A stretch of DNA of 6,924 nt from Flavobacteriaceae bacterium (lineage in GTDB: Bacteria; Bacteroidota; Bacteroidia; Flavobacteriales; Flavobacteriaceae): positions 1 through 6,924 of the forward strand of contig DAOVTC010000056.1 in NCBI GenBank assembly GCA_030633285.1, read 5' to 3'. A program made the position numbers and the translations under genes. This document shows positions 1 through 5,372 of the stretch, one piece after another. Numbering within the stretch: position 1 is the first letter of the stretch; each line of letters starts with the position of its first letter. The notes under the pieces were generated by a model. The model did not search any database, was not told the DNA's origin, and was given only the letters and a program-made list of their open reading frames with translations.

Positions 1-649
1 CAGCAAATCTAGCAATTCCAATTACCATTACTTTTGTAGGAATTGGAACATCAGTTTTCCAAACAAAAAGTGTATTTTGATTATTGAGATTAGTTTCTTC
101 AATTTGAGTTCCGTTTGCAATTACTTGGTATTGAGAAGGTGCAGTTATATAAAATTCTACAAATGCTTTATCCAAAGGGTGATCTACACAAGAAAGCCAG
201 TGTTGCGCTCTGTTTGGCCAATTATCTCCAAAAAAAGTGCGATCGCCGTATTTGTTCTTTGAAATAATGAGTCCATCGATAGGTATTCCGTGATATTTTA
301 TTGTGAATGTTTTTAACTCTCCAGATTTTTGAATATTGGTATGAATCAAAATTTTATTATTTGCATGTTCATAATCAACAGAATTCCCATTTTCAACAAT
401 TTCATCTACAAGCATTCCTTTATTAAACAAATCTTGATTTACAAGATCTAAAGCAAATGAACTCAACGTTGTTTTAAATAATACAGTAATCTTTGCTTTT
501 ACATGAATAACATCAGTACTATCATTTACAGCAATATAAAATTCATATTTTTGTACATCAATAGTATTATGTCGTAATAAATTATTTTGACTAACTAGTG
601 TTAAGTTGCTAAGTATAATTAAAATTATAAGAACCGCATATTTATTCAT
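1..649 (-). CDS. M1-family metallo-aminopeptidase, N-terminal part (cut by window edge)
   Basis: The frame is open from the ATG at 649-647 to the left edge without a stop, giving 216 residues of a longer protein. Residues 1-20 (MNKYAVLIILIILSNLTLVS) form a Sec-type signal peptide, with likely cleavage just before Q21, so the enzyme should be exported. The rest reads as the N-terminal beta-sandwich domain of M1 (gluzincin) aminopeptidases. The clearest signature is residues 139-162 (FFGDNWPNRAQHW...CVDHPLDKA), matching the family's conserved 'WPNRAR-W-PC-DHPSDKA' segment, followed by the 'A-NG' strand (178-180). The zinc-binding HExxH helix and the GAMEN-type exopeptidase motif would lie beyond the window, so catalytic competence cannot be judged. 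The gene is divergent from tatA and has its own -7 box at 684-691. Family M1 is fairly sure; the exact substrate is unknown. Confidence 0.88.
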   Translation of the reverse strand, partial: MNKYAVLIILIILSNLTLVSQNNLLRHNTIDVQKYEFYIAVNDSTDVIHVKAKITVLFKTTLSSFALDLVNQDLFNKGMLVDEIVENGNSVDYEHANNKILIHTNIQKSGELKTFTIKYHGIPIDGLIISKNKYGDRTFFGDNWPNRAQHWLSCVDHPLDKAFVEFYITAPSQYQVIANGTQIEETNLNNQNTLFVWKTDVPIPTKVMVIGIARFA

Positions 650-683
650 ATTTTTTGATTTTATTTTTCTCTTTTACTAAAAA

Positions 684-691
684 CAAATGTA
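684..691 (-). promoter_or_regulatory. -7 promoter element for the M1 aminopeptidase gene
   Basis: On the minus strand this reads TACATTTG, a full match to the Bacteroidota TAnnTTTG -7 consensus. It lies about 35 nt upstream of the ATG at 649, leaving a leader of roughly 30 nt. I could not find a convincing TTG -33 box at the usual spacing, so the assignment rests on the -7 match and its position. Confidence 0.5.
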
Positions 692-757
692 CCAATTATC
701 ACTATTTTTTTCTCATTTAATAATAAGCCTTTTCATTTTTAAATTAATTTATTTTCA

Positions 758-769
758 AATTAGCTAATT
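758..769. repeat. 12-bp perfect palindrome in the tatA promoter
   Basis: AATTAGCTAATT is a perfect inverted repeat located 4 nt upstream of the tatA -7 box, in the spacer between the -7 and -33 regions. The position would suit a dimeric repressor, but in DNA this AT-rich a 12-bp palindrome can arise by chance and no second copy was seen elsewhere in the window. Confidence 0.35.
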
Positions 770-773
770 ATGC

Positions 774-781
774 TATCTTTG
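774..781 (+). promoter_or_regulatory. -7 promoter element for tatA and the PAP2 gene
   Basis: TATCTTTG is a full match to the Bacteroidota TAnnTTTG consensus. A degenerate -33 box (TTTTC around 752-756) sits at a 17-nt spacing. Transcription would start near 786-788, giving a leader of about a dozen bases before the ATG at 800. The downstream PAP2 gene overlaps or abuts tatA and should share this promoter. Confidence 0.6.
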
Positions 782-799
782 TGATGTAATTTAAAGCAT

Positions 800-1084
800 A
801 TGTTTTTATTTATAAGTGGAGCTGAAATATTTGTTATTTTAGTAATTGTGGTTATGTTGTTTGGTGCAGATAAAATTCCCGAAATAGCTCGTGGTCTTGG
901 AAAAGGCATGCAGCAAATTAAAAGTGCTACAAACGAAGTAAAAAAAGAAATAACAGATACTGCCAAAAAACAAGGTATTGACACTGAATTTGTACAAGAT
1001 ATTCAAAAAGAAGTAAAAAAAGTCAAAAATAAAGTACAAGACAATATTGATGATTTTACAGGTCCTATTAAACGTAACTTATAG
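800..1084 (+). CDS. tatA: Sec-independent (twin-arginine) protein translocase subunit, TatA/B type
   Basis: This 94-residue protein has the TatA/Hcf106 layout. A short N-terminal membrane helix (about residues 3-21) contains a polar residue at E9. The hinge motif F21-G22 follows, then the amphipathic helix with the conserved K25-x-P27 and R31-G-L-G-K-G (FGADKIPEIARGLGKGM), and a charged, lysine-rich cytoplasmic tail (about 45-94). TatA oligomers with TatC form the pore that moves folded twin-arginine substrates across the inner membrane. TatC is not in the window. Acidic E9 in the helix is shared with TatB and with many TatA proteins, so TatA versus TatB cannot be settled here; TatA is the usual call for Bacteroidota. 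The start is the first ATG after a consensus -7 box. It heads a two-gene unit with the PAP2 phosphatase. Confidence 0.93.
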   Translation: MFLFISGAEIFVILVIVVMLFGADKIPEIARGLGKGMQQIKSATNEVKKEITDTAKKQGIDTEFVQDIQKEVKKVKNKVQDNIDDFTGPIKRNL

Positions 1085-1652
1085 CTTGACTTTTCTCGAA
1101 AAAATCATACAAAACGATAAAGATTTGTTTGTATATCTCAATTCGCTAGGCAATGAAAATTGGGATACCTTTTGGATGACAATCACCAACCAGTTTTCTT
1201 GGATTCCGCTTTATTTTTTATTTTTCTTCTTAATTTATAAATCTTTTGGATGGAAAAAGGGATTTGTCCTTTTACTTCTTACAGCTCTTCTGGTCACTTT
1301 TTCTGATCAGTTTACTGTTTTTATAAAAAATTATTTTGAAAGATTACGGCCAAATCGAGATCCTTCAATCAATGAAATAATCAGAATTTTAAAAAATAAT
1401 AAGAGTTTTAGCTTTCTTTCTGGGCATGCCACCACCTCAACTGCTGTAAGTTTATTTATGCATTTGTCTTTAAAAAAGTATTATAAATACACTATTTTGT
1501 TTTTTATCTGGCCTCTTTTATTTGCTTACAGCCGAATTTATATTGGTGTCCATTTCCCAATTGATGTAACAGCTGGTGCTTTATTAGGATTGTTAATTGG
1601 CTATGTTTTTTATAGATTGAGCTTGAAATTATTGTTGAAAGTTCCAGATTAA
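1050..1652 (+). CDS. PAP2-family integral membrane phosphatase
   Basis: All three catalytic signatures of the type 2 phosphatidic acid phosphatase/haloperoxidase superfamily are present (numbered from the ATG at 1050). They are K-x6-R-P at 93-101 (KNYFERLRP), SGH at 124-126 with nucleophile-activating H126, and S-R-x5-H-x3-D at 161-172 (SRIYIGVHFPID), where H168 is the expected nucleophile. Hydrophobic segments near 49-64, 73-92, 144-160 and 173-190 make it a multi-pass inner-membrane enzyme with the active site on the periplasmic face. Members dephosphorylate undecaprenyl pyrophosphate, phosphatidylglycerol phosphate or lipid A; the substrate here cannot be told. The start is uncertain. The ATG at 1050 overlaps tatA by 35 nt, whereas the TTG at 1086, one base after the tatA stop, gives the N-terminus (M)TFLEKII that I recall as typical of flavobacterial homologues. 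Either way translation is probably coupled to tatA. Confidence 0.9.
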   Translation: MILQVLLNVTYSLTFLEKIIQNDKDLFVYLNSLGNENWDTFWMTITNQFSWIPLYFLFFFLIYKSFGWKKGFVLLLLTALLVTFSDQFTVFIKNYFERLRPNRDPSINEIIRILKNNKSFSFLSGHATTSTAVSLFMHLSLKKYYKYTILFFIWPLLFAYSRIYIGVHFPIDVTAGALLGLLIGYVFYRLSLKLLLKVPD

Positions 1653-1726
1653 ATTTGCTAAATTTTCAAAACTTTATAGAAAACAATTACAATAGATCAC
1701 CATGTTGCTCATTCTTACATTATTTT

Positions 1727-2704
1727 CTAAACTACCATTAAATTACAACCTCTTATATCAGAATTATCAAATCTGCCCAAAACCTCAAAAGTATTATTAG
1801 CATAAGTTTTACCTAAATCTTGTGTTGCAATAAATGAACAAGAATTGATATTTGCTAAATCAATAATATTTAAACCTCCTGTTTTTTGATGTGGTAAAAA
1901 AGTTAATGCATCTTCCGTATCACGAATAAGAACTTTCATCCAAGGTGGGGTTTTAAAAATACCATTACCATGGGAATAAGCTTGCGAAAGTAATTCAGTC
2001 ATACCATATTCTGAATGTATTTTGCTTACGCCAAGTCCTTTACAAAGTATTTGATGTAATTCTTCTCTAATCATTTCTTTTCGTTGCCCTTTCATACCAC
2101 CAGTTTCCATAATAATGGTGTTTTTTAATTTGAAATTTTTAAATTCAATTAAATCTAATAAAGCAAATGAAACACCTATTAAAAGTACTTTCTTATTATT
2201 TGACTCCAATTCTTCTAATTTATAGGATAACTCCTCTAAATCATTAATATAAAATCCGCTATCAATTGATTTACTTTTTTTAATTAAATCATCAACCATA
2301 TAAATTAATGAAGAACCTTTACGTTCTAAATAACTTGGTAAAAGTGCCAAAACAGTATAATTTTTAATATCTCCATAAAAATATTGAAACCCTTTTGTAA
2401 AACTTTTTTCATAAATTTTTAAATCGGTAACAAAATGTTTGCTCTGTTCTACGCCAGTTGTTCCGCTACTTAAAAAAGTTTGTTGAATTTTCTGTTTAGA
2501 GGAAAGAATTTGATGGCTTTTAAAAAACTGAATTGGTAAAAAAGGTATTTGATGTAAATTAATTATTGATTTTGGATTAACTTTTAAAAAAATTAAAAAA
2601 TCAGCATAAACTTTATTATTAATGGCTTGATATTGAAATATTTTTAAAGCTTCTTGTTCAAAATTCAATTTGTTTTTTAAATCAAAAATTTGAGGAATTA
2701 TCAT
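1727..2704 (-). CDS. LuxE-like acyl-protein synthetase / acyltransferase (ANL superfamily)
   Basis: This 325-residue protein carries adenylate-forming (ANL) motifs in order. They are the phosphate-binding loop SSGTTG at 79-84, METGGMKG at 199-206, the SEYGMTE motif at 231-237, ATQDLG at 293-298 and the hinge-like GRFDNSDIRGC at 310-320. The arrangement and length fit the LuxE/PaaK-like 'acyl-protein synthetase' family, which activates a carboxylic acid with ATP and moves the acyl group to a cysteine or partner protein. The chain stops just after the hinge, so the usual mobile C-terminal lid with its catalytic lysine is missing, as in LuxE. C320 lies five residues from the end, comparable to the acyl-accepting cysteine near the LuxE C-terminus. 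No LuxC or LuxD partner is nearby, so the substrate is unknown. No signal peptide is visible, so it is cytoplasmic. The gene is convergent with the PAP2 gene and divergent from the lipoprotein gene. Confidence 0.82.
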   Translation of the reverse strand: MIIPQIFDLKNKLNFEQEALKIFQYQAINNKVYADFLIFLKVNPKSIINLHQIPFLPIQFFKSHQILSSKQKIQQTFLSSGTTGVEQSKHFVTDLKIYEKSFTKGFQYFYGDIKNYTVLALLPSYLERKGSSLIYMVDDLIKKSKSIDSGFYINDLEELSYKLEELESNNKKVLLIGVSFALLDLIEFKNFKLKNTIIMETGGMKGQRKEMIREELHQILCKGLGVSKIHSEYGMTELLSQAYSHGNGIFKTPPWMKVLIRDTEDALTFLPHQKTGGLNIIDLANINSCSFIATQDLGKTYANNTFEVLGRFDNSDIRGCNLMVV

Positions 2705-2718
2705 ACCTTTATTTTACA

Positions 2719-2726
2719 CAAAAGTA
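2719..2726 (-). promoter_or_regulatory. -7 promoter element for the LuxE-like gene
   Basis: The minus strand reads TACTTTTG, a full TAnnTTTG match, ending 14 nt before the ATG at 2704. The leader would be only about 8 nt. The nearest TTG (2741-2739) is 12 nt away, shorter than the normal -33 spacing, so strength is uncertain. Confidence 0.45.
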
Positions 2727-2783
2727 ATTGTTTTTACGCAACCTATTAATTAAAAGACATCTTTAAGAATACCAAACAGTAAT

Positions 2784-2791
2784 AATATTTG
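2784..2791 (+). promoter_or_regulatory. Weak candidate -7 element for the lipoprotein-sigma-barrel operon
   Basis: AATATTTG matches seven of eight positions of the TAnnTTTG pattern (first T is A) and lies 7 nt before the ATG at 2799, so transcription from it would be almost leaderless. No TTG -33 box is visible. The operon may instead use a promoter recognised by its own ECF sigma factor elsewhere in 2705-2798; I cannot identify that sequence. Confidence 0.25.
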
Positions 2792-2798
2792 TTAAAAA

Positions 2799-3218
2799 AT
2801 GCTGCTGAAAAAGATTTTTTTTGTACTTTTTGGGATTATTTTACTCATATCTTGTTCGAGTGATGATGATTCAAATTTTCATTATGAATTATTACCAATT
2901 GAAGATGCTTTAGTTCCACTTGAATTTGAATATGGTAAAATTTATGACATTACTGTAAAATATACTCTACCAAATGAGTGTTATATATATAGTGATGTTT
3001 TATATGAATACGATTTCGTTGCAAGAAATATTGCAGTTATATCAACTGTTATTGAAGATAATAACTGTAAAGAATTGAATTATGAAGAAGAATTAACTTT
3101 TAGGGTACAGGCCTTACAATTAAGTCCGTACATATTTAAGTTTTGGCAAGGTGATGATGAAAATGGAAATCCTATTTATTTAATAAAAGAAGTACCAGTA
3201 GTAACAATAAACAATTAA
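2799..3218 (+). CDS. Small lipoprotein, probably surface-exposed, unknown function
   Basis: The 139-residue product begins with a lipoprotein signal peptide. Two lysines (K4, K5) and a hydrophobic core run to the lipobox LISC, with the lipidated cysteine at C19. Directly after it comes SSDDDS (20-25), which resembles the acidic lipoprotein export signal that sends Bacteroidota lipoproteins to the outer face of the outer membrane. The mature part is rich in alternating hydrophobic/polar residues, suggesting a small beta-sandwich, and has two cysteines (C61, C90) that could form a disulfide. I do not recognise a named domain. The start is the only methionine before the signal peptide. The gene lies 7 nt upstream of the ECF sigma gene and is presumably co-transcribed with it, suggesting a role as sensor, partner or target of that signalling unit; this is inference from position only. 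Confidence 0.8.
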   Translation: MLLKKIFFVLFGIILLISCSSDDDSNFHYELLPIEDALVPLEFEYGKIYDITVKYTLPNECYIYSDVLYEYDFVARNIAVISTVIEDNNCKELNYEEELTFRVQALQLSPYIFKFWQGDDENGNPIYLIKEVPVVTINN

Positions 3219-3225
3219 AACGTCT

Positions 3226-3768
3226 ATGAGTTTACAACAACTCATAAAAAAATGTAAAAAAAGAGATTTAAGATCTCAATCAGAAATTTACCATCTTTTT
3301 GCTGGTAAGCTGTTTTCATTGTGTTTAAAATACTCAAAAACTCACCATGAAGCAGAAGATAATTTACATGATGCTTTTATAACAATATTTAATAAGATTG
3401 ATCAATATAAATTTAAAGGTTCTTTTGAGGGGTGGATGAAAAAAATTACAATCAATACCGCCTTACAAACATACCGACAAAAAAATATTTTAAATTTAGT
3501 AGAATATGATTATCCTGACGAAGTTGAAGTTGAAGTTGACGAGCAAAATATATCATTAGATTATTTATTAAAAATTATTCAAGAATTACCTGAAAGGTAT
3601 CGTATGGTTTTTAATTTATATGTTTTAGATGGTTTTTCTCATAGAGAGATTGCAAGTATGTTAAGTATAGCCGAAGGAACTTCAAAATCAAATTTGTCAA
3701 GAGCAAGACTTATTTTGAAAGATAAAATAGAACTTAATCAACAACAGCAAAAAGTAGGGCTGTTTTAA
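3226..3768 (+). CDS. ECF-type RNA polymerase sigma factor
   Basis: This 180-residue protein has the two-domain ECF layout. Region 2 spans about 19-86, from IYHLFAGKLFSLCLKYS through the HEAEDNLHDAFITIF core-binding helix (41-55) and FEGWMKKITINTALQTYR. Region 4 spans about 113-165 with LPERYRMVFNLYVLDGFSHREIA and a helix-turn-helix ending in EGTSKSNLSRAR (150-161), which should contact the -35 element. Region 3 is absent, as expected. The linker (about 87-112) holds an acidic DEVEVEVDE stretch encoded by a hexanucleotide repeat. It directs RNA polymerase to a specific regulon, normally under control of an adjacent anti-sigma factor. Here the next gene starts one base after its stop and encodes a membrane protein with an anti-sigma-like layout. 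Both spacing and order suggest co-transcription and translational coupling. Confidence 0.93.
   Translation: MSLQQLIKKCKKRDLRSQSEIYHLFAGKLFSLCLKYSKTHHEAEDNLHDAFITIFNKIDQYKFKGSFEGWMKKITINTALQTYRQKNILNLVEYDYPDEVEVEVDEQNISLDYLLKIIQELPERYRMVFNLYVLDGFSHREIASMLSIAEGTSKSNLSRARLILKDKIELNQQQQKVGLF
3520..3537 (+). repeat. (GAAGTT)x3 hexanucleotide repeat inside the sigma factor gene
   Basis: Three perfect tandem copies of GAAGTT encode EVEVEV in the linker between sigma regions 2 and 4. Because the unit is 6 nt, gain or loss of a copy would change linker length by two residues without a frameshift. Confidence 0.7.
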
Positions 3769-3769
3769 G

Positions 3770-5044
3770 ATGGTAGAAAGAAAAAACATAGATAGAGTTT
3801 TTCAAGAAAACTTGAAAGATTTTGAAATTTTTCCAAGCAAAAAAGTTTGGGATAATATCGAAATTAAACTAACTGAAAATCATAAAAAGAAAATTATTCC
3901 TCTTTGGAGACGTCTTGGTGGTATTGCTATGATTTTTACAGCACTCTTTGCTGGAGGAAGTATTTGGTATTATAACTTTGATACTACACCCGTAAATAAA
4001 ATTGAAAAAACGGTTTTAAAAACAAAATTTGAAGATTCAAACAAAAAAGAAATAATTCCTTTAAATCAAAAAACCATAATCTCTCAAGAAAATCTGGCAA
4101 AAAGCACAAAAATAAATACAAAAAATACTCCAAATGAAAAAAGGGAAACAATTTTTGTGAAAAACCCAAATAATAATGTAATTATCACCTCTACTGATAT
4201 TACTTCAATTTATAAAAATATTGAAAATAAGTACATTATAAATCAAAATGATTTTATAGAAAGTTTGAATTCAAATGAAAATTTAATTTCAAATATTGAT
4301 CCTATTAACATTAATGATAAAAAAATATCTTCAAATAATTCTAAATGGTCTGTTGGTCCAACAGTTGCTCCTGTATACTATAATACCTTAAAAAGTGGTT
4401 CTCCTTTAAATGAAAATCTAACACAAAACACTAAAACAAGCGATGATGCTTTATCTGTTGGTATCAAATTAAATTATCAATTAACCAATAAATTTTATTT
4501 ACAATCTGGAATTAATAAAGTAGAATTAGCTTATAATACTAAAGATGTAAATGCACTTGTCTCAACTTCAAAATTTGCTAATAACAATATTAACACTAAT
4601 AAACCTGGAATCACTTTATTAACAAGCTCTAGTAATCAAATTGATGTACAAGCTTCATCTGATGATAGAAGTAAATCAAATTTATACGGAGATCTTAATC
4701 AATCTATTGAATATTTTGAGTTACCATTAGAAATGAAATATAATTTTTATGATAGCCGAGTTGGATTAAGTTTAGTTGGCGGATTTAGTACTTTTATATT
4801 AACTAAAAATTCCGTTTCCATAATTTCTCAAAATCAAATTACTGATCTGGGTGAAGCAAATAATCTAAACAGTTTTAATTTTAGTGGAAATTTAGGAGTT
4901 GATTTTGATTATAAAATCAATAAAAAATGGTACTTAAATGTCGCTCCTATGTTTAAGTATCAATTCAATACTTACTCAAATAGTTCTGGAAATTTTCAAC
5001 CTTATTACTTTGGAGTTTATTCTGGTTTAAATTATAAATTTTAA
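3770..5044 (+). CDS. Putative trans-envelope anti-sigma / outer-membrane beta-barrel protein (Dma-like)
   Basis: The 424 residues divide into four parts. Residues 1-48 are charged and cytoplasmic, with a DFEIFPSKKVWDNIEIKL segment (17-34) and a positively charged WRR (46-48) before the membrane. Residues about 50-68 form one hydrophobic helix with no signal-peptidase site. Residues about 71-190 are a low-complexity Asn/Lys/Ile/Thr/Ser linker. Residues about 192-424 show alternating amphipathic strands (WSVGPTVAPVYY, YFELPLEMKYNFYD, YFGVYSGLNYKF) and end in phenylalanine, the usual outer-membrane barrel signature, probably of the 'outer membrane beta-barrel' (OMP_b-brl) type. Starting one base after the sigma stop, it is the likely anti-sigma partner. 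I recall the same architecture as 'dual membrane-spanning anti-sigma factors' of Bacteroides thetaiotaomicron. The layout is well supported; the regulatory role is inferred. An alternative is a barrel protein merely encoded beside a sigma factor. Confidence 0.82.
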   Translation: MVERKNIDRVFQENLKDFEIFPSKKVWDNIEIKLTENHKKKIIPLWRRLGGIAMIFTALFAGGSIWYYNFDTTPVNKIEKTVLKTKFEDSNKKEIIPLNQKTIISQENLAKSTKINTKNTPNEKRETIFVKNPNNNVIITSTDITSIYKNIENKYIINQNDFIESLNSNENLISNIDPININDKKISSNNSKWSVGPTVAPVYYNTLKSGSPLNENLTQNTKTSDDALSVGIKLNYQLTNKFYLQSGINKVELAYNTKDVNALVSTSKFANNNINTNKPGITLLTSSSNQIDVQASSDDRSKSNLYGDLNQSIEYFELPLEMKYNFYDSRVGLSLVGGFSTFILTKNSVSIISQNQITDLGEANNLNSFNFSGNLGVDFDYKINKKWYLNVAPMFKYQFNTYSNSSGNFQPYYFGVYSGLNYKF

Positions 5045-5052
5045 TTGGTTAA

Positions 5053-5074
5053 TTAAGTTTGAAATCAAACTTAA
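5053..5074 (+). repeat. First of two tandem hairpins after the barrel gene
   Basis: TTAAGTTTG (5053-5061) pairs perfectly with CAAACTTAA (5066-5074) around a 4-nt AAAT loop. The stem is 9 bp and AT-rich, starting 8 nt after the stop codon. Alone it would be weak; it may protect the mRNA 3' end or assist the adjacent terminator. Confidence 0.5.
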
Positions 5075-5110
5075 AATAAAAGCCGAACTTAAAAAAGTTC
5101 GGCTTTTATT
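5075..5110 (+). terminator. Strong intrinsic terminator of the lipoprotein-sigma-barrel operon
   Basis: A 16-bp perfect inverted repeat (5075-5090 with 5095-5110) encloses a 4-nt AAAA loop. The core GCCGAACTT/AAGTTCGGC is followed by TTTTATT, giving the U-rich 3' side. It sits 30 nt after the barrel stop codon and before a new promoter, so it separates the two plus-strand operons. The A-rich left arm means it could also stop transcription from the opposite direction. Confidence 0.88.
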
Positions 5111-5112
5111 AT

Positions 5113-5120
5113 TAAATTTG
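5113..5120 (+). promoter_or_regulatory. -7 promoter element for the DUF1858-amaB unit
   Basis: TAAATTTG fully matches the TAnnTTTG consensus and lies 23 nt upstream of the ATG at 5144, leaving a leader of about 18 nt. It begins only 2 nt after the terminator stem, so any -33 contact would fall inside the hairpin sequence; no clear TTG is present there. Confidence 0.5.
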
Positions 5121-5143
5121 TAACCCAAAAAGTTATATTTATA

Positions 5144-5353
5144 ATGTTAATTGATAAAAATATCTTTATTGAAGAATTAGTGGAAGAATTTGCTTTTTCA
5201 GTAAACTATCTATCAACAAAAGGAATTAAATGCATTGCTTGTGGAGAACCCATTTGGGGGACTTTAGAAGAAGCCTGTTTAGAAAAAGGTTTTACATCTA
5301 AAGATATTCAAGAATTTGTAAACGAACTCAATATTTTAGCAAAAAATAATTAA
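5144..5353 (+). CDS. DUF1858-type small CxxC protein
   Basis: The 69-residue product reads as a stand-alone DUF1858-like domain. An N-terminal helix (FIEELVEEFAFSVNYLSTKG, 8-27) leads to GIKCIACGEPIWGTLEEAC (27-45), with C30 and C33 in a CxxC pair and a third cysteine at C45, then a final helix. The 'G-I-x-C-x-x-C-G...TLEEA' pattern recalls DUF1858 and, more distantly, the N-terminal domain of ScdA/RIC iron-sulfur repair proteins, which suggests metal, cluster or thiol chemistry. No biochemical function is established that I know of. It has no signal peptide, so it is cytoplasmic. It lies 19 nt upstream of the aldehyde dehydrogenase gene and shares its promoter, hinting at a redox or metal-related accessory role, but the link is positional only. 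Confidence 0.82.
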   Translation: MLIDKNIFIEELVEEFAFSVNYLSTKGIKCIACGEPIWGTLEEACLEKGFTSKDIQEFVNELNILAKNN

Positions 5354-5372
5354 AATAATTAAATTCAATAAT

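Noticed and set aside
77..262. Plus-strand open frame of 61 codons
   Set aside because: It runs antisense to the M1 aminopeptidase coding region, whose signature motif lies on the other strand; no promoter or recognisable protein features.
760..1039. Two minus-strand open frames opposite tatA
   Set aside because: They mirror the tatA coding sequence, and tatA has clear family motifs and its own promoter; the antisense products look like translated complement of lysine-rich codons.
1653..1726. Possible bidirectional terminator between the convergent PAP2 and LuxE-like genes
   Set aside because: I found only short AT pairings and no stem with a GC core followed by a T-run; not supportable by eye.
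1727..2704. Phenylacetate-CoA ligase (PaaK)
   Set aside because: The protein is about 100 residues shorter than PaaK and lacks the C-terminal lid domain; LuxE-like acyl-protein synthetase fits length and ending better.
3770..3973. Signal peptide on the barrel protein
   Set aside because: The hydrophobic segment begins about 50 residues in, behind a highly charged N-terminus, and has no convincing cleavage site; a retained inner-membrane helix fits better.
3984..4169. Minus-strand open frame rich in Phe/Leu
   Set aside because: Antisense of the Lys/Asn-rich linker of the barrel protein; AAA/AAT runs give Phe/Leu by complement, so the hydrophobic look is an artefact.
2799..5044. Classical TonB-transporter/FecR-type sigma regulation locus
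   Set aside because: There is no FecR domain, no SusC/TonB plug sequence and no starch-utilisation type genes; the membrane partner is instead a single fused helix-linker-barrel protein.
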